A DNA stretch of 64,000 nt, taken from Nostoc sp. T09 (GTDB lineage Bacteria > Cyanobacteriota > Cyanobacteriia > Cyanobacteriales > Nostocaceae). Position 1 is the stretch's first letter; each line of letters starts with the position of its first letter. The translations under genes and the position numbers were made by a program. Shown here one piece after another: positions 35,525 to 43,686 of the stretch. The notes beneath the pieces are model-generated. The model ran no database searches, was not told where the DNA came from, and worked only from the letters and a program-made list of their open reading frames with translations. Location: the NCBI RefSeq assembly GCF_002154695.1, contig NZ_MTAV01000046.1:1-64000 (forward strand), read 5' to 3'.

Positions 35525-36430
35525 TCATCCTGGGAAACTCTTCAATAAATCATCCCCAGGAATAACTGAAGTGTAGAAGACGTAGTCATTATTAGCTAGA
35601 TAGCGGCGGTCTTGTTTAATAATTGCCATAAATTCCCGATGTCCTTCTCGCCTACGCCCAACTAAACAACCTGCACTCGCATTTTTAATATCATTTGCTG
35701 GAGCATCATAGCCCCAGTGTTGATTAACTTGGAAAAGACCTGTGTCAAGTTTATCGCCGGTGCGTTGAAAATCTTTGTTGAAATCTCGGTGAACAGTAAT
35801 CGGCGCAACTTGTATTAAAGCTTCGTGGCGGTCTGCATTGCCGTGGTAGCCTACTGCCCAAGCTTTATATTGCCCAAACTTAATTCTGGCAGCTCCTGCT
35901 GGATTCATAGGATTGTAGGTATAATAGCTGCCTGGCTCAGTAGTAGCTTGCCAATGGTTCACAATTTTGGGAACACCCTCTATTATTTCAATGACAACCC
36001 TGCGATCGTTAAATTGATTAGGTGTATCACTATTGAGATCCCAATCTTCATTCATGCCCTCTATATAAACAATGTTGTATTTTCTAACTCCTGTGAATAC
36101 CTGATAATCTTTCTTAAGCAAATATTTTACAATTCTGCTGGCAATGCTATTGCTGAGTTTTAAAGGTGGTTCAGGTAGTTCATCTGGTTTAGTTTCAATG
36201 AGATTTTTGGCTGTGGCTGCTCCTAAATAATCATTTTCTCCAGACTTAGTTAATTCTTGAAATGTTTTCAGAGCCGCTGCTGAGACTGGTCCAAATTTAC
36301 CATCTGCTGGAGGATCTAATAGTCCTAAGCCAATTAAAAGTACCTGAATCTGACGAGTTAATTCTGTATCCTGACCAATTGCCTCGAAGTTCCATTTCTC
36401 TTGTTTTCCTAAGAAATCTTGTAGTTTCAT
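35525..36430 (-). CDS. Peptidoglycan-binding domain protein
   Basis: A 301-residue protein. Residues 20-75 form a PG_binding_1 module (QIQVLLIGLGLLDPPADGKF, then GPVSAAALKTFQEL). The rest is a catalytic-looking domain with conserved His, Asp and Gly residues (YHGNADRHEAL, ITVHRDFNKD, GLFQVNQHWGYDAP) and an ASAGCLVGR motif whose Ser/Cys pattern recalls murein-active enzymes. There is no signal peptide, so secretion would need another route. I cannot name the catalytic family with confidence. Divergent from a second cell-wall-type gene 467 bp away. Confidence 0.75.
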   Translation of the reverse strand: MKLQDFLGKQEKWNFEAIGQDTELTRQIQVLLIGLGLLDPPADGKFGPVSAAALKTFQELTKSGENDYLGAATAKNLIETKPDELPEPPLKLSNSIASRIVKYLLKKDYQVFTGVRKYNIVYIEGMNEDWDLNSDTPNQFNDRRVVIEIIEGVPKIVNHWQATTEPGSYYTYNPMNPAGAARIKFGQYKAWAVGYHGNADRHEALIQVAPITVHRDFNKDFQRTGDKLDTGLFQVNQHWGYDAPANDIKNASAGCLVGRRREGHREFMAIIKQDRRYLANNDYVFYTSVIPGDDLLKSFPG

Positions 36431-36897
36431 CCCGTACTTGCCTCCATTTATCTATTTGTTAGGTAGGTACAAACATAGTTGTGTAGAATAATTCTGTTTG
36501 AGAACATACCCTTGGATAAAAATTCTCGTCAAAATTCTTACTTATCATATACAATATTAGTATATATAAGTACATATTTAATCCAGAAAAAGCACTTATA
36601 TAGTGTATTGGAAGAATGTGATTAAATACAATATTTCCGTAGTTACGTAATGTAAATTCAATTATCGCTATAAAACTAAGTAATAGCGGAAGACTATTAT
36701 TATCAAAAAAACTAATTTTTGTATCAATCAATTTACATTTTTTGAGATTGAGCCGAACTCTTGGAGATCGTAGCATTAGTCACTGACTCATCCCTCCAAA
36801 AAATTTAATTTTTTGTATCAATAAATTTCAAATTTAGAAAAATAAGTTAGCTTTATGGCACTAAAAAATCCAGTGCTATTACTTAGTGCCTAGAGAA
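36431..36897. promoter_or_regulatory. AT-rich divergent intergenic region between two cell-wall-type genes
   Basis: The 467-bp gap contains no supportable gene. A minus-strand open frame of 105 codons with Leu/Ile-rich low-complexity sequence crosses it but has no ribosome binding site or family. Promoters for both flanking genes must lie here. Confidence 0.45.
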
Positions 36898-37512
36898 ATG
36901 ACCACAGAAATATCACTTCGCCTTCGCGATCTCAAACCGGAATATCAGAAACTTTGGAATAGTTGTGAAATCAAACCTGAGAATTTGAACCAGACTCAAG
37001 AGATAGTGGCGAAAATCCGCTTAAATCGCCGTCGATATCAAGCCGTGCAGCGAGAAATTAATGTGCCCTGGTACTTTATTGCAGTCATCCACAACATGGA
37101 ATCCTCCCTGAAGTTCACCAAACATCTGCATAACGGTGACTCCCTAAAAAAACGCACATTCAACGTACCATCAGGTAGACCAATTGCCGAACCAATCAAC
37201 GGCTGGGAAATAGGATATACGTGGGAAGAGAGTGCAATAGATGCTTTAATTTTTCAAGAATTCGACAGAGTAAAAGACTGGAGCCTAGCCGCACAGCTTT
37301 GGCAGATAGAGAAATATAATGGTTTTGGCTATAGGCAGTACCATCCAGAAGTTCTGACTTCTTACTTATGGTCAGGCACTAATTTTTACACCCAAGGTAA
37401 GTACAAAAGCGATGGTCAATGGGATGCTAGTGCCGTTTCTGCCCAAATTGGAGTAGTAGCGTTACTCAAAAGTTTGATCAAAGTAGAAAATCTGCAAATT
37501 CCATTAGCTTAA
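36898..37512 (+). CDS. Lysozyme-like domain protein
   Basis: About 204 residues resembling phage- and cyanobacterial lysozyme-like proteins: RRYQAVQREINVPWYFIAVIH is here split as INVPWYFIAVIHNMESSL, with the acid in NMESS at the expected catalytic place, followed by HNGDSLKKRTFNVPSGRP and an EKYNGFGYRQYHPEVLTSYL segment. These fit a goose-lysozyme/transglycosylase-like fold acting on peptidoglycan. No signal peptide is seen. The first ATG is used; a GTG four codons earlier is also possible. Together with the divergent peptidoglycan-binding gene it may be phage-derived or a housekeeping hydrolase. Confidence 0.75.
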   Translation: MTTEISLRLRDLKPEYQKLWNSCEIKPENLNQTQEIVAKIRLNRRRYQAVQREINVPWYFIAVIHNMESSLKFTKHLHNGDSLKKRTFNVPSGRPIAEPINGWEIGYTWEESAIDALIFQEFDRVKDWSLAAQLWQIEKYNGFGYRQYHPEVLTSYLWSGTNFYTQGKYKSDGQWDASAVSAQIGVVALLKSLIKVENLQIPLA

Positions 37513-37841
37513 TTAGCTATGGCAAGTGTATTCGAGCTTCACTCAACCTACAGCGAAGGATAGCATCCCCACTAGGAAGATTGCTCTGCGTCGTACACCA
37601 ACAGCGATCGCATAATACATGAAATAAATAATGTTATTAACAAAAAAGGAACTCTTAATAGGAAATTCCATTAAGAGTTCTCTGCTTTTAGGGGCAGCTA
37701 GTTTACGGGCGTAAAGCTTTGCGCCCCTACCTCATGTATTGTTTGCATTCTTTTTTAAAACTGGTAGAATTCATGGATTTATAACAGTGTTTTGATTGAG
37801 ACAGTTGCAAAATCTCAAAACTCGTAATTCTGAATTTACCT
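37513..37841. other. Intergenic region between convergent genes with terminators
   Basis: About 330 bp. It contains a long hairpin with a minus-strand U-run at 37641-37680 and a GC palindrome (GGGCGTAAAGCTTTGCGCCC) at about 37708. No gene is seen. Confidence 0.55.
37641..37680 (-). terminator. Intrinsic terminator for the PEP-CTERM gene
   Basis: GAACTCTTAAT and ATTAAGAGTTC form a perfect 11-bp stem. On the minus strand it is followed by CTTTTTTG, so it fits termination of the minus-strand PEP-CTERM transcript about 160 bp after its stop. Confidence 0.7.
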
Positions 37842-38561
37842 TTAATCCAGCTTTACTGTTTCTAACTGAATATTTTTATCCCTTTTCCGTATCAACAAGC
37901 CACCAATTCCAAAAGCAATAACGCCAAGGATACTGCCAGATTCAGGAACAGGTTGAGTGATAACAGGGGGGTTTCCTGGAGGAACATAGTAGCTATTACT
38001 TACGTAGGTATCACTAGCTCCCCCTGGCAGACTACCCACATGAATACCTACCTGTAATTTACCTGCACTCAAAGCAGCAAGAACATTATTATAGTTAGCG
38101 CTGAAACTAACGCCTAAAGCCTCCCCTGATTGCACTGAATTTTTGTTAGCGCCAGATGTTCCTCCGCCAAAAGTTGTACCATCCCATCCAGAAATATTAT
38201 TACTTTGGGATAAATTTTGGGGATTAGCATCGAAATCTACAATGCCAACATTACCTATATCGACCATCATATTAGATAGAAGGCTAGATATACTATTGTC
38301 AACACTGAAGGCAAATTGTTTAAGTGCATTAGTACCAGAACTGTTGTTTAAAAATTTGAACAGAACTTTATCACTACCACTTTGAGTTACATCAAATGAA
38401 AAGTCGGACTTATAAGCATCACCAACTGTATCACCCCCAGCAATATTGTTAAAGCCAAAAGTTACAGCAGCAGCTGGCACAGAAGTTGTAGCCAGAGCAA
38501 CACCTGTTGTGACGATAAGAGTAGATATTAATGCACCAAACTTCATAATTAATAAAAACAT
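37842..38561 (-). CDS. PEP-CTERM sorting domain protein
   Basis: A 239-residue secreted protein. An N-terminal signal peptide (FGALISTLIVTTGVALA, then SVPAAA) precedes a beta-rich middle region. The C-terminus has the PEP-CTERM signature: VPESGSILGVIAFGIGGLLI followed by the basic RKRDK. PEP-CTERM tails direct proteins to exosortase EpsH-type enzymes for export linked to extracellular polysaccharide. The central region has many Ser/Asn/Gly residues and no named domain. The start could instead be five codons in, at MKFGALIS. A polysaccharide export cluster lies at 49-56 kb, but no exosortase is in the window. Confidence 0.88.
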   Translation of the reverse strand: MFLLIMKFGALISTLIVTTGVALATTSVPAAAVTFGFNNIAGGDTVGDAYKSDFSFDVTQSGSDKVLFKFLNNSSGTNALKQFAFSVDNSISSLLSNMMVDIGNVGIVDFDANPQNLSQSNNISGWDGTTFGGGTSGANKNSVQSGEALGVSFSANYNNVLAALSAGKLQVGIHVGSLPGGASDTYVSNSYYVPPGNPPVITQPVPESGSILGVIAFGIGGLLIRKRDKNIQLETVKLD

Positions 38562-38847
38562 TACAAACTCTATATATTGACAATAGATTCATCTATTTTA
38601 GAAATCAACTGTATATATGCTAGGTTTTGTAAATATGCTATCTTTACTAAAAATTCAATATTATAAAAATGAGATATTGGGGTTTCTAATATTTGCCTGA
38701 TTTCAATAAAAGAAATTTAAAGCTCATGAAACTTTATAAAGTTATTATGAAATTAGCCTAAACTTATGGAACTAATTATTACACATCAATTAGTAAATAC
38801 ACTTATTGTCATTAGGCTTGTTATATCATATTCCGCCTCATCACTTA
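38562..38847. other. AT-rich upstream region of PEP-CTERM gene, up to the IS boundary
   Basis: About 285 bp, AT-rich; holds the PEP-CTERM promoter and ends at the IS target duplication TTA. Nothing else is seen. Confidence 0.5.
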
Positions 38848-38870
38848 GAGACCATTTATAAAGTAAATCT

Positions 38871-39316
38871 TTAGGCGACTAGACGACGTAGCATAATACG
38901 AGTCATAACAGCATATATAGCAGCTTCACTCATGTCAGGAAGACGTTCGTAATCTTTACTGAGACGATGATACTGGTTGAACCAGCCAAATGTTCTTTCT
39001 ACTACCCAACGCTTGGGTAAAACCTCAAACCTTTTATCAGTACGGCGTATGACCTCAACATGAGCTTGAATCATCAGCCATACCGCCAGGGCAAACTTGT
39101 CACCGTCATAGCCTGAGTCAACCCACATGACTTCAACTTTTTCCAATAATTCTGGTCGTTCCTCCAGTAATTCCATCAAAGCATATGCTGCCAGTACTCT
39201 TTCAGGGGCATTGCCTTCACTTACAACCACTTTGAGCAATAGTCCTAGACTATCTACTATCGTTTGACGTTTCCTTCCCTTAACTAGCTTGCCACCATCA
39301 AAGCCGTAAACATCCC
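38871..39316 (-). CDS. IS5-family transposase, C-terminal part (second frame)
   Basis: The second reading frame of the transposase. It begins without its own start, reading DVYGFDGGKLVKGRKRQTIV right after the A6G5 run, and carries the central and C-terminal DDE catalytic residues: Asp in VDSLGLLLKVVV and WVDSGYDGDKF, and Glu in WVVERTFGWFNQYHRLSKDYE. The last residues are MLRRLVA. The only in-frame ATG-type start lies 25 codons in, so expression as a fusion by -1 frameshifting on the A6G5 run is plausible; otherwise the element is dead. Confidence 0.85.
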
Positions 39317-39664
39317 CCTTTTTTCAGTCGTTTTTACCGACTGACTGTCTGCGGCGATCGCTGTTGGTTGTGTTGATTTACCTAACTTTGAGCGAACTTG
39401 ACCGCGCAGTGTATGGTTTAATTTTTCCCAAACACCCTTGCGCTGCCATTTGCGGTAGTAGCTGTATACCGTTGAGCTTGGAGGGAAATCTCCTGGCAGC
39501 ATCTCCCATTGACATCCCGTTTTTAAGTGGTAGTAGATGGCGTTACATACTTCCCGCATATCAGTTGTGCGAGGATGTCCTCCAGATTTTGCTGGTGGAA
39601 TTAATGGAGCGAGAATTTCCCATTCTAAGTCACTAAGGTCTGTAGAATAAGCCTTTCGAGCCAT
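39284..39664 (-). CDS. IS5-family transposase, N-terminal part (first frame)
   Basis: A 126-residue N-terminal segment with MARKAYSTDLSDLEWEIL, the HTH-like DMREVCNAIYYHLKTGCQW and the first catalytic acid in TAIAADSQSVKTTEKRG. The frame then leaves the transposase sequence and ends after MFTALMVAS, whereas the -1 frame continues it correctly. This split, at AAAAAAGGGGG, is typical of IS families using programmed frameshifting. The zero-frame phase is not the classic A AAA AAG slip site, so loss of function is an alternative. Terminal repeats flank it on both sides. Confidence 0.85.
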   Translation of the reverse strand: MARKAYSTDLSDLEWEILAPLIPPAKSGGHPRTTDMREVCNAIYYHLKTGCQWEMLPGDFPPSSTVYSYYRKWQRKGVWEKLNHTLRGQVRSKLGKSTQPTAIAADSQSVKTTEKRGMFTALMVAS

Positions 39665-39814
39665 TGCTTTCTAAGTAGTTGTACCGTTTTAAAAGTATCC
39701 TATCTTTGCAATTTCTCTGAGCTAGCCATCTTTAGATTTACTTTATAAATAGCCTCTTATAGATGATACTGTCGCTCCAGCCAGGTTATCGCACAGAGCG
39801 ATCGCATAATTCAT

Positions 39815-39845
39815 AAAAAAAGGGATGATATCCTCAATCCCTTTT
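39815..39845 (-). terminator. Intrinsic terminator of the DUF4870 gene
   Basis: On the minus strand AAAGGGAT and ATCCCTTT pair across TGAGGAT and run into TTTTT, about 30 bp after the DUF4870 stop. Confidence 0.85.
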
Positions 39846-39877
39846 GCGAAAATAAATTATATCTGTAGTCAACGTAA

Positions 39878-40252
39878 TTAAAAAACTCTAAAAATAAATG
39901 GATAACGGAATGGTTGATCTGGGTTAGTGAGACAGTGAAACAGCGCCCAAATTGTCAGTCCCCAGTGCAGGGCAAAGCCTAAAGCCACAACAGGGAAAAA
40001 CAAAATTCCGCCCAAACCAAAGGTCAGCCAAGACAAAATCGCAATTGGTACTCCAATTACAGTTGCCCAAAACCAAACATTGAAGTGAAAATTAATCGAT
40101 TCTTTGGCATTGCTTTTCACAACTGGGTCATCAGAAATTAAGTTAATTACAATTGGAACCCCAATCGATAACAATGTTGTACTAAAGAAAATCGCCCCAT
40201 GAGATAGAGAGGATAGCAATTTACGCTTATCAGAATCGTATGTAACTTGCAT
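39878..40252 (-). CDS. DUF4870 family membrane protein
   Basis: A 124-residue protein with the four-helix pattern of DUF4870: a first helix (HGAIFFSTTLLSIGVPIVIN), NAKESINFHFN in the loop, two further helices (FWATVIGVPIAILSWLTFGL and ILFFPVVALGFALHWGLTIW) and the end YPFIFRVF. The KESINFHFN/NFQ motif is the family signature. Function unknown. The gene is followed by a good intrinsic terminator and preceded by a ribosome binding site-like AGGTGGC, and forms a single-gene unit. Confidence 0.88.
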   Translation of the reverse strand: MQVTYDSDKRKLLSSLSHGAIFFSTTLLSIGVPIVINLISDDPVVKSNAKESINFHFNVWFWATVIGVPIAILSWLTFGLGGILFFPVVALGFALHWGLTIWALFHCLTNPDQPFRYPFIFRVF

Positions 40253-40731
40253 CCTGGTGGCTCCTCCACTTGCTTTATAGCTTTAATTGTAACGGTTGCT
40301 TAATAGATATAGTATTGGAGTTTACCGTACTCAAGGTGTTTTACCGCTTTCCCTTGAGATAGATTAACTTTGACTCGTACTCATCAACTATAGATTATGA
40401 GGTTTACCGAACCCCTTACTAAAGTAAAGTTGAAAGCGATCGCCCCGTGGTCTATTATGTACTGAGTAGCAAGTTTTATGTTCGTGCAGCTTTGCTTCCA
40501 AAGGAGAACTCATTTGGCAAAGTCTTTCTTCTAGGGTATTTGGGGAATTTGATGAAGAGTAACTTTCTTTTTCCCTATACTGTATAGACGCACAATGGTT
40601 TGGCTTTAAATATGAAGTTTGAGTTAATATCCTGTGGGGTAGGAATCTTGCTTGTGATACAACTAACATGAATGTATCCAGTAGGGTAGGCAACGCTAAA
40701 CCTACGAATTATTTTAGAAAGGTGGTAGAAA
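40253..40731. other. Intergenic region between DUF4870 gene and small protein gene
   Basis: About 480 bp with one HIP1-like octamer and repeated TTTACCG motifs (GTTTACCGTACTCAAGGTGTTTTACCG), no gene. Possible open frames on the minus strand have no ribosome binding site or family. AAAGGTGG, 10 bases before the next start, is a plausible Shine-Dalgarno. Confidence 0.5.
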
Positions 40732-40992
40732 ATGGGTCGCATAAATCCCTACACGCTACAGATGCAGATTACTCGCATGTTTGAGCAAGGGCAATCATTC
40801 TTCGCCACAACCAAAGTGCAGGATTGGTTGAAAGAACGCAATCACGATCCACTGGAATATGACATTATCTTCCATAAAAAACCTGCTCCCCCTGGTTCTA
40901 AAGAAGTCATGGTAGTAGAAATTGAATTACGTCGTAAAGATGGACAACCTGTAGACCCGTGGTTACAAGAACAAGTGAATCTTCATGCCTAA
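40732..40992 (+). CDS. Small conserved-type protein of unknown function
   Basis: An 86-residue soluble protein starting MGRINPYTLQMQITRMFEQG, with basic and acidic segments and an IIFHKKPAPPGSKEVMVVEI stretch. No recognised domain, but the balanced composition, the AAAGGTGG ribosome binding site and the double terminator downstream support a real gene. It stands alone. A tandem of hairpins follows the stop, so transcription probably ends there. Confidence 0.7.
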   Translation: MGRINPYTLQMQITRMFEQGQSFFATTKVQDWLKERNHDPLEYDIIFHKKPAPPGSKEVMVVEIELRRKDGQPVDPWLQEQVNLHA

Positions 40993-41109
40993 TTTTGCCA
41001 TAAATTAGGCATCCGGCTCATGTCAAATCTTCAAATGAAGTTTTCATTATCTTAATAATTTTTCTAAAAATGGAGCGTTCCCAATTATGGAATGCTCTTT
41101 GTTGTTTTT
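40984..41109 (+). terminator. Two successive hairpins, the second an intrinsic terminator
   Basis: ATGCCTAATTT/AAATTAGGCAT (11 bp, overlapping the stop codon region) is followed 60 bp later by GAGCGTTCC/GGAATGCTC with a TTTGTTGTTTTT tail at 41098-41109. The second fits an intrinsic terminator. Confidence 0.8.
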
Positions 41110-41143
41110 GAAGTTATAAATATTACGGTTTTCAGCGCTCACA

Positions 41144-41521
41144 ATGAAAGTTAATCAGCCTTGGGTTTTTGCATTTTGGCTTTACTTTGGAATTTTGATG
41201 TCCATCTCTCTATCAGCTTATCTGAAAATTATCCCAACTGAACTATCAGAATTTCCGCATTACGATACAATTTTGCATTTTTTATTGTTAGGTATCGCAG
41301 CTTTTTTAAGCCATTTAGCGTTCAACAAGCGTAAAATTCAAATTTTAAATATTTCTCTGCCACTGGCACCAATGATTGTGATATTTTTTTGTGTAGTTGA
41401 CGAGGTAATTCAATTCTTTGTACCCTACCGTTCCTTTGATTTAGTTGATTTAGCTGCTGACCTTTGCGGTATCGTGTTATTTACTTGGTTAGCAGAAAGG
41501 CAAAATTTGAACAAAGCCTAA
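41144..41521 (+). CDS. VanZ-like membrane protein
   Basis: A 125-residue protein with four predicted transmembrane helices and the VanZ pattern: a short periplasmic loop with DTILHFLLLGIAAFLSH and, near the third helix, a DEVIQFFVPYRSFDLVDLAAD motif shared with VanZ-like proteins. VanZ itself modifies teicoplanin resistance; cyanobacterial homologues have no assigned role. The start is an ATG with no strong ribosome binding site. It is in the same direction as the following methyltransferase gene, with 133 bp between them. Confidence 0.82.
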   Translation: MKVNQPWVFAFWLYFGILMSISLSAYLKIIPTELSEFPHYDTILHFLLLGIAAFLSHLAFNKRKIQILNISLPLAPMIVIFFCVVDEVIQFFVPYRSFDLVDLAADLCGIVLFTWLAERQNLNKA

Positions 41522-41654
41522 AATAAAGACTAGAACAAAAAGCTTTTTGCTGGTTTTGTACAATCACCTAAGTCTATTGGCTGAGGTTAGTTTTTTATAG
41601 CAAATTGTAATTTGGAATGAGTAAGAGAGGCTCAAACATTTAGGAAAGTCAAAA

Positions 41655-42311
41655 ATGACTAGAAACCAAGCTTGTGGACAATCACCAAATCATATTTGTG
41701 GCAGTTGTAGACAACGCCTATTTGCTTGGATGATGGCTAAAGGTAGCGACGGATATGAGAAAGCAGTAGGCGATCGCAAACGCTCCCTCTTTGCCAACCT
41801 CTACGGTAATGTTTTAGAAATTGGCCCAGGAACTGGTCCCAATCTGCTCTACTACCCTAAAAATATTCACTGGATAGGAATTGAACCAAATCCATCCATG
41901 CATCCTTACCTCCAGCAAGCAGCAGTAAAGCTGGGTTTAAATATCGAGATTCGTACTGATATAGCCGAATGTATAAAAGTAGAAGATAACAGTATGGATG
42001 CTGTTGTTAGTACTTTAGTTTTGTGTTCAGTTCCAAATTTAGCAAGTACATTACAAGAGGTTTTAAGAATTCTCAAACCAGGTGGAAGCTTCTTATTTAT
42101 TGAACACGTCGCAGCACCCAATGGAACTTTATTGCGACGCTTACAAACTATAATTCGCCCAATTTGGAAAGTGTTGGGTGATGGTTGTAATCCAGATCGA
42201 GAAACTTGGCTAGCCATAGAAAATGCTGGGTTCTCCAACGTAAATTATCAGCATTTCGAGGCACCATTTCCGATTGTTAGCCCTCATATTATTGGTGTAG
42301 GAACAAAGTAA
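41655..42311 (+). CDS. Class I SAM-dependent methyltransferase
   Basis: A 218-residue methyltransferase with the Rossmann glycine motif VLEIGPGTGPNLLYYP near residues 54-70, motif II acidic IGIEPNPSM, motif III NSMDAVVSTLVLCSVPN and a post-motif LKPGGSFLFIEHVAAPNG. The N-terminus carries an unusual Cys cluster (NQACGQSPNHICGSCRQ). The sequence resembles METTL7/ubiquinone-type methyltransferases, but the acceptor cannot be read from it. Five bases separate its stop from the convergent substrate-binding gene. Confidence 0.85.
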   Translation: MTRNQACGQSPNHICGSCRQRLFAWMMAKGSDGYEKAVGDRKRSLFANLYGNVLEIGPGTGPNLLYYPKNIHWIGIEPNPSMHPYLQQAAVKLGLNIEIRTDIAECIKVEDNSMDAVVSTLVLCSVPNLASTLQEVLRILKPGGSFLFIEHVAAPNGTLLRRLQTIIRPIWKVLGDGCNPDRETWLAIENAGFSNVNYQHFEAPFPIVSPHIIGVGTK

Positions 42312-42316
42312 TAAGA

Positions 42317-43432
42317 CTACTTTAAATTCACTTGACCTCTGGCTATTGGTTCTTGGCTTCTTTCTGCCACTAACCCAGCTTGCTCAATTGCCTTTTGTCC
42401 CTGCTCTGTTGCTAAAAGTCTGAGATACGCTTCTCCTACTTGTTGTTCCTTACCCTTGTTCTGTTTAATCACCACAAATAATTTAGAGGTCATGGGATAA
42501 CTACCATTTTTGATTGCTTCCGTGTTCAGCTGATTGCGCTTTTGTGGGCACTCATTTGGTGGTACAAAGGGTTCTTGATAGGGAGAAGTTAGCTGTGTGG
42601 AAGTAAGACCTAAAGGTAGAGCCTTGACCATACATTGATGAACCACTCCTCGCGCAGAAGCGTAATATAATCCACCAGGGGTTTGGTTAACACGGCGCAG
42701 TGCTTCCGTTGTGGAATAAACATACTGCACATTAGAGCCAAGGGCTTGCTTATCCAAAACCTGCTTGCCAGATATTAATACCACATCGGCATTTTCTGGA
42801 TGTTGAGAGAAAGGAGTAATAGCAAGGTCTGGCCCGCCTACCTGCTTCCAGTTAGTAATTTGTCCCAAATAAATCTGTTGCAATTGGTCAACAGTTAAGC
42901 CTGGCACTTTGAGTGCTGGGTTGACTACTACTGCTACCCCATCAATACCAACCTGATGTTCCTCTAGTATGAAGCCTCGCTGTCTAGCTATATCTTTTTC
43001 TTCATCTGTGAGGGGACGGGAAGACTCAGCAAAATCTAGCTTCCCATCAAGCAACATACGAATACCAGAGCCTGAACCAGGGCTAGTGCTAGCAGGGTTA
43101 ACGTAGCGCAACTGTAGCTCCGGACGACTAATCTGAATCTGAGAATCAACCAGTTGTCTGATTGGTGCCCATGCTGTGCTCCCACCGTAATTGAACGATC
43201 CTATGGGAACATTAGTTACAGTCTTAAAGTTTGAAGTTGCAAGAGCAGAAGTAGTTGCTGCACCTTGACCAGAGGAAGCAAAAGCACCGTTATCGACCTG
43301 GAGGCGCGGTCTCAGCCATAACCAAAGTCCACCAATGATTGCAACTGTCACTAATTCGCCAATAATCAGTCCTCTAATCATCTGTACGGCATCTTGGCTG
43401 AGTGGCACGCTTTTTTTGCTATCATTGGTCAT
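42317..43432 (-). CDS. Membrane-anchored phosphate-type substrate-binding protein (PstS-like)
   Basis: A 371-residue protein with one N-terminal transmembrane anchor (MIRGLIIGELVTVAIIGGLW, residues 19-38) and a type II periplasmic-binding domain of the PstS family: the GSFNYGGSTAWAPIRQLV, STSPGSGSGIRMLLDGKLDF and DGVAVVVNPALKVPG segments match. It probably binds phosphate or a similar anion outside the membrane. No pstCAB genes flank it, so it is a stand-alone binding protein. The divergent neighbour is a Ser/Thr kinase gene. Confidence 0.85.
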   Translation of the reverse strand: MTNDSKKSVPLSQDAVQMIRGLIIGELVTVAIIGGLWLWLRPRLQVDNGAFASSGQGAATTSALATSNFKTVTNVPIGSFNYGGSTAWAPIRQLVDSQIQISRPELQLRYVNPASTSPGSGSGIRMLLDGKLDFAESSRPLTDEEKDIARQRGFILEEHQVGIDGVAVVVNPALKVPGLTVDQLQQIYLGQITNWKQVGGPDLAITPFSQHPENADVVLISGKQVLDKQALGSNVQYVYSTTEALRRVNQTPGGLYYASARGVVHQCMVKALPLGLTSTQLTSPYQEPFVPPNECPQKRNQLNTEAIKNGSYPMTSKLFVVIKQNKGKEQQVGEAYLRLLATEQGQKAIEQAGLVAERSQEPIARGQVNLK

Positions 43433-43686
43433 TTTGCTTTTCTTCCGCTCATTTAGCTGGTTTTCAGTAAGATAGAATCAGGATTGAGCTTAAGCTTAAC
43501 TTTATGGTTGAATGCTCATTTCTTCTATTTTCTAATTTTCTTGCAACAGCTAAATGCACTCTTCATAAAGTTTAGATAAGACTTCCAGTAAATTACGGTT
43601 AATTTCCTTAAGAAAACTATATATTCCTGCTATATTGTATTTTTTTAAGTAAAATCACTTAATACAACCGTCAGGGATACCGTAAC

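Larger units (their letters stand above)
38848..39756 (-). mobile_element. Complete IS5-family insertion sequence
   Basis: The 909-bp element is bounded by inverted repeats GAGACCATTTATAAAGTAAA (left) and GAGGCTATTTATAAAGTAAA (right, reverse complement), which match over about 22 of 26 bases. TTA flanks both ends as a 3-bp target duplication. It encodes an IS5-type DDE transposase split in two frames at an A6G5 run. The gap to the next gene carries AT-rich host DNA. Confidence 0.9.

Noticed and set aside
36459-36776. 105-codon minus-strand frame in an AT-rich gap
   Set aside because: Low-complexity Leu/Ile/Tyr/Asn-rich translation, no ribosome binding site and no family.
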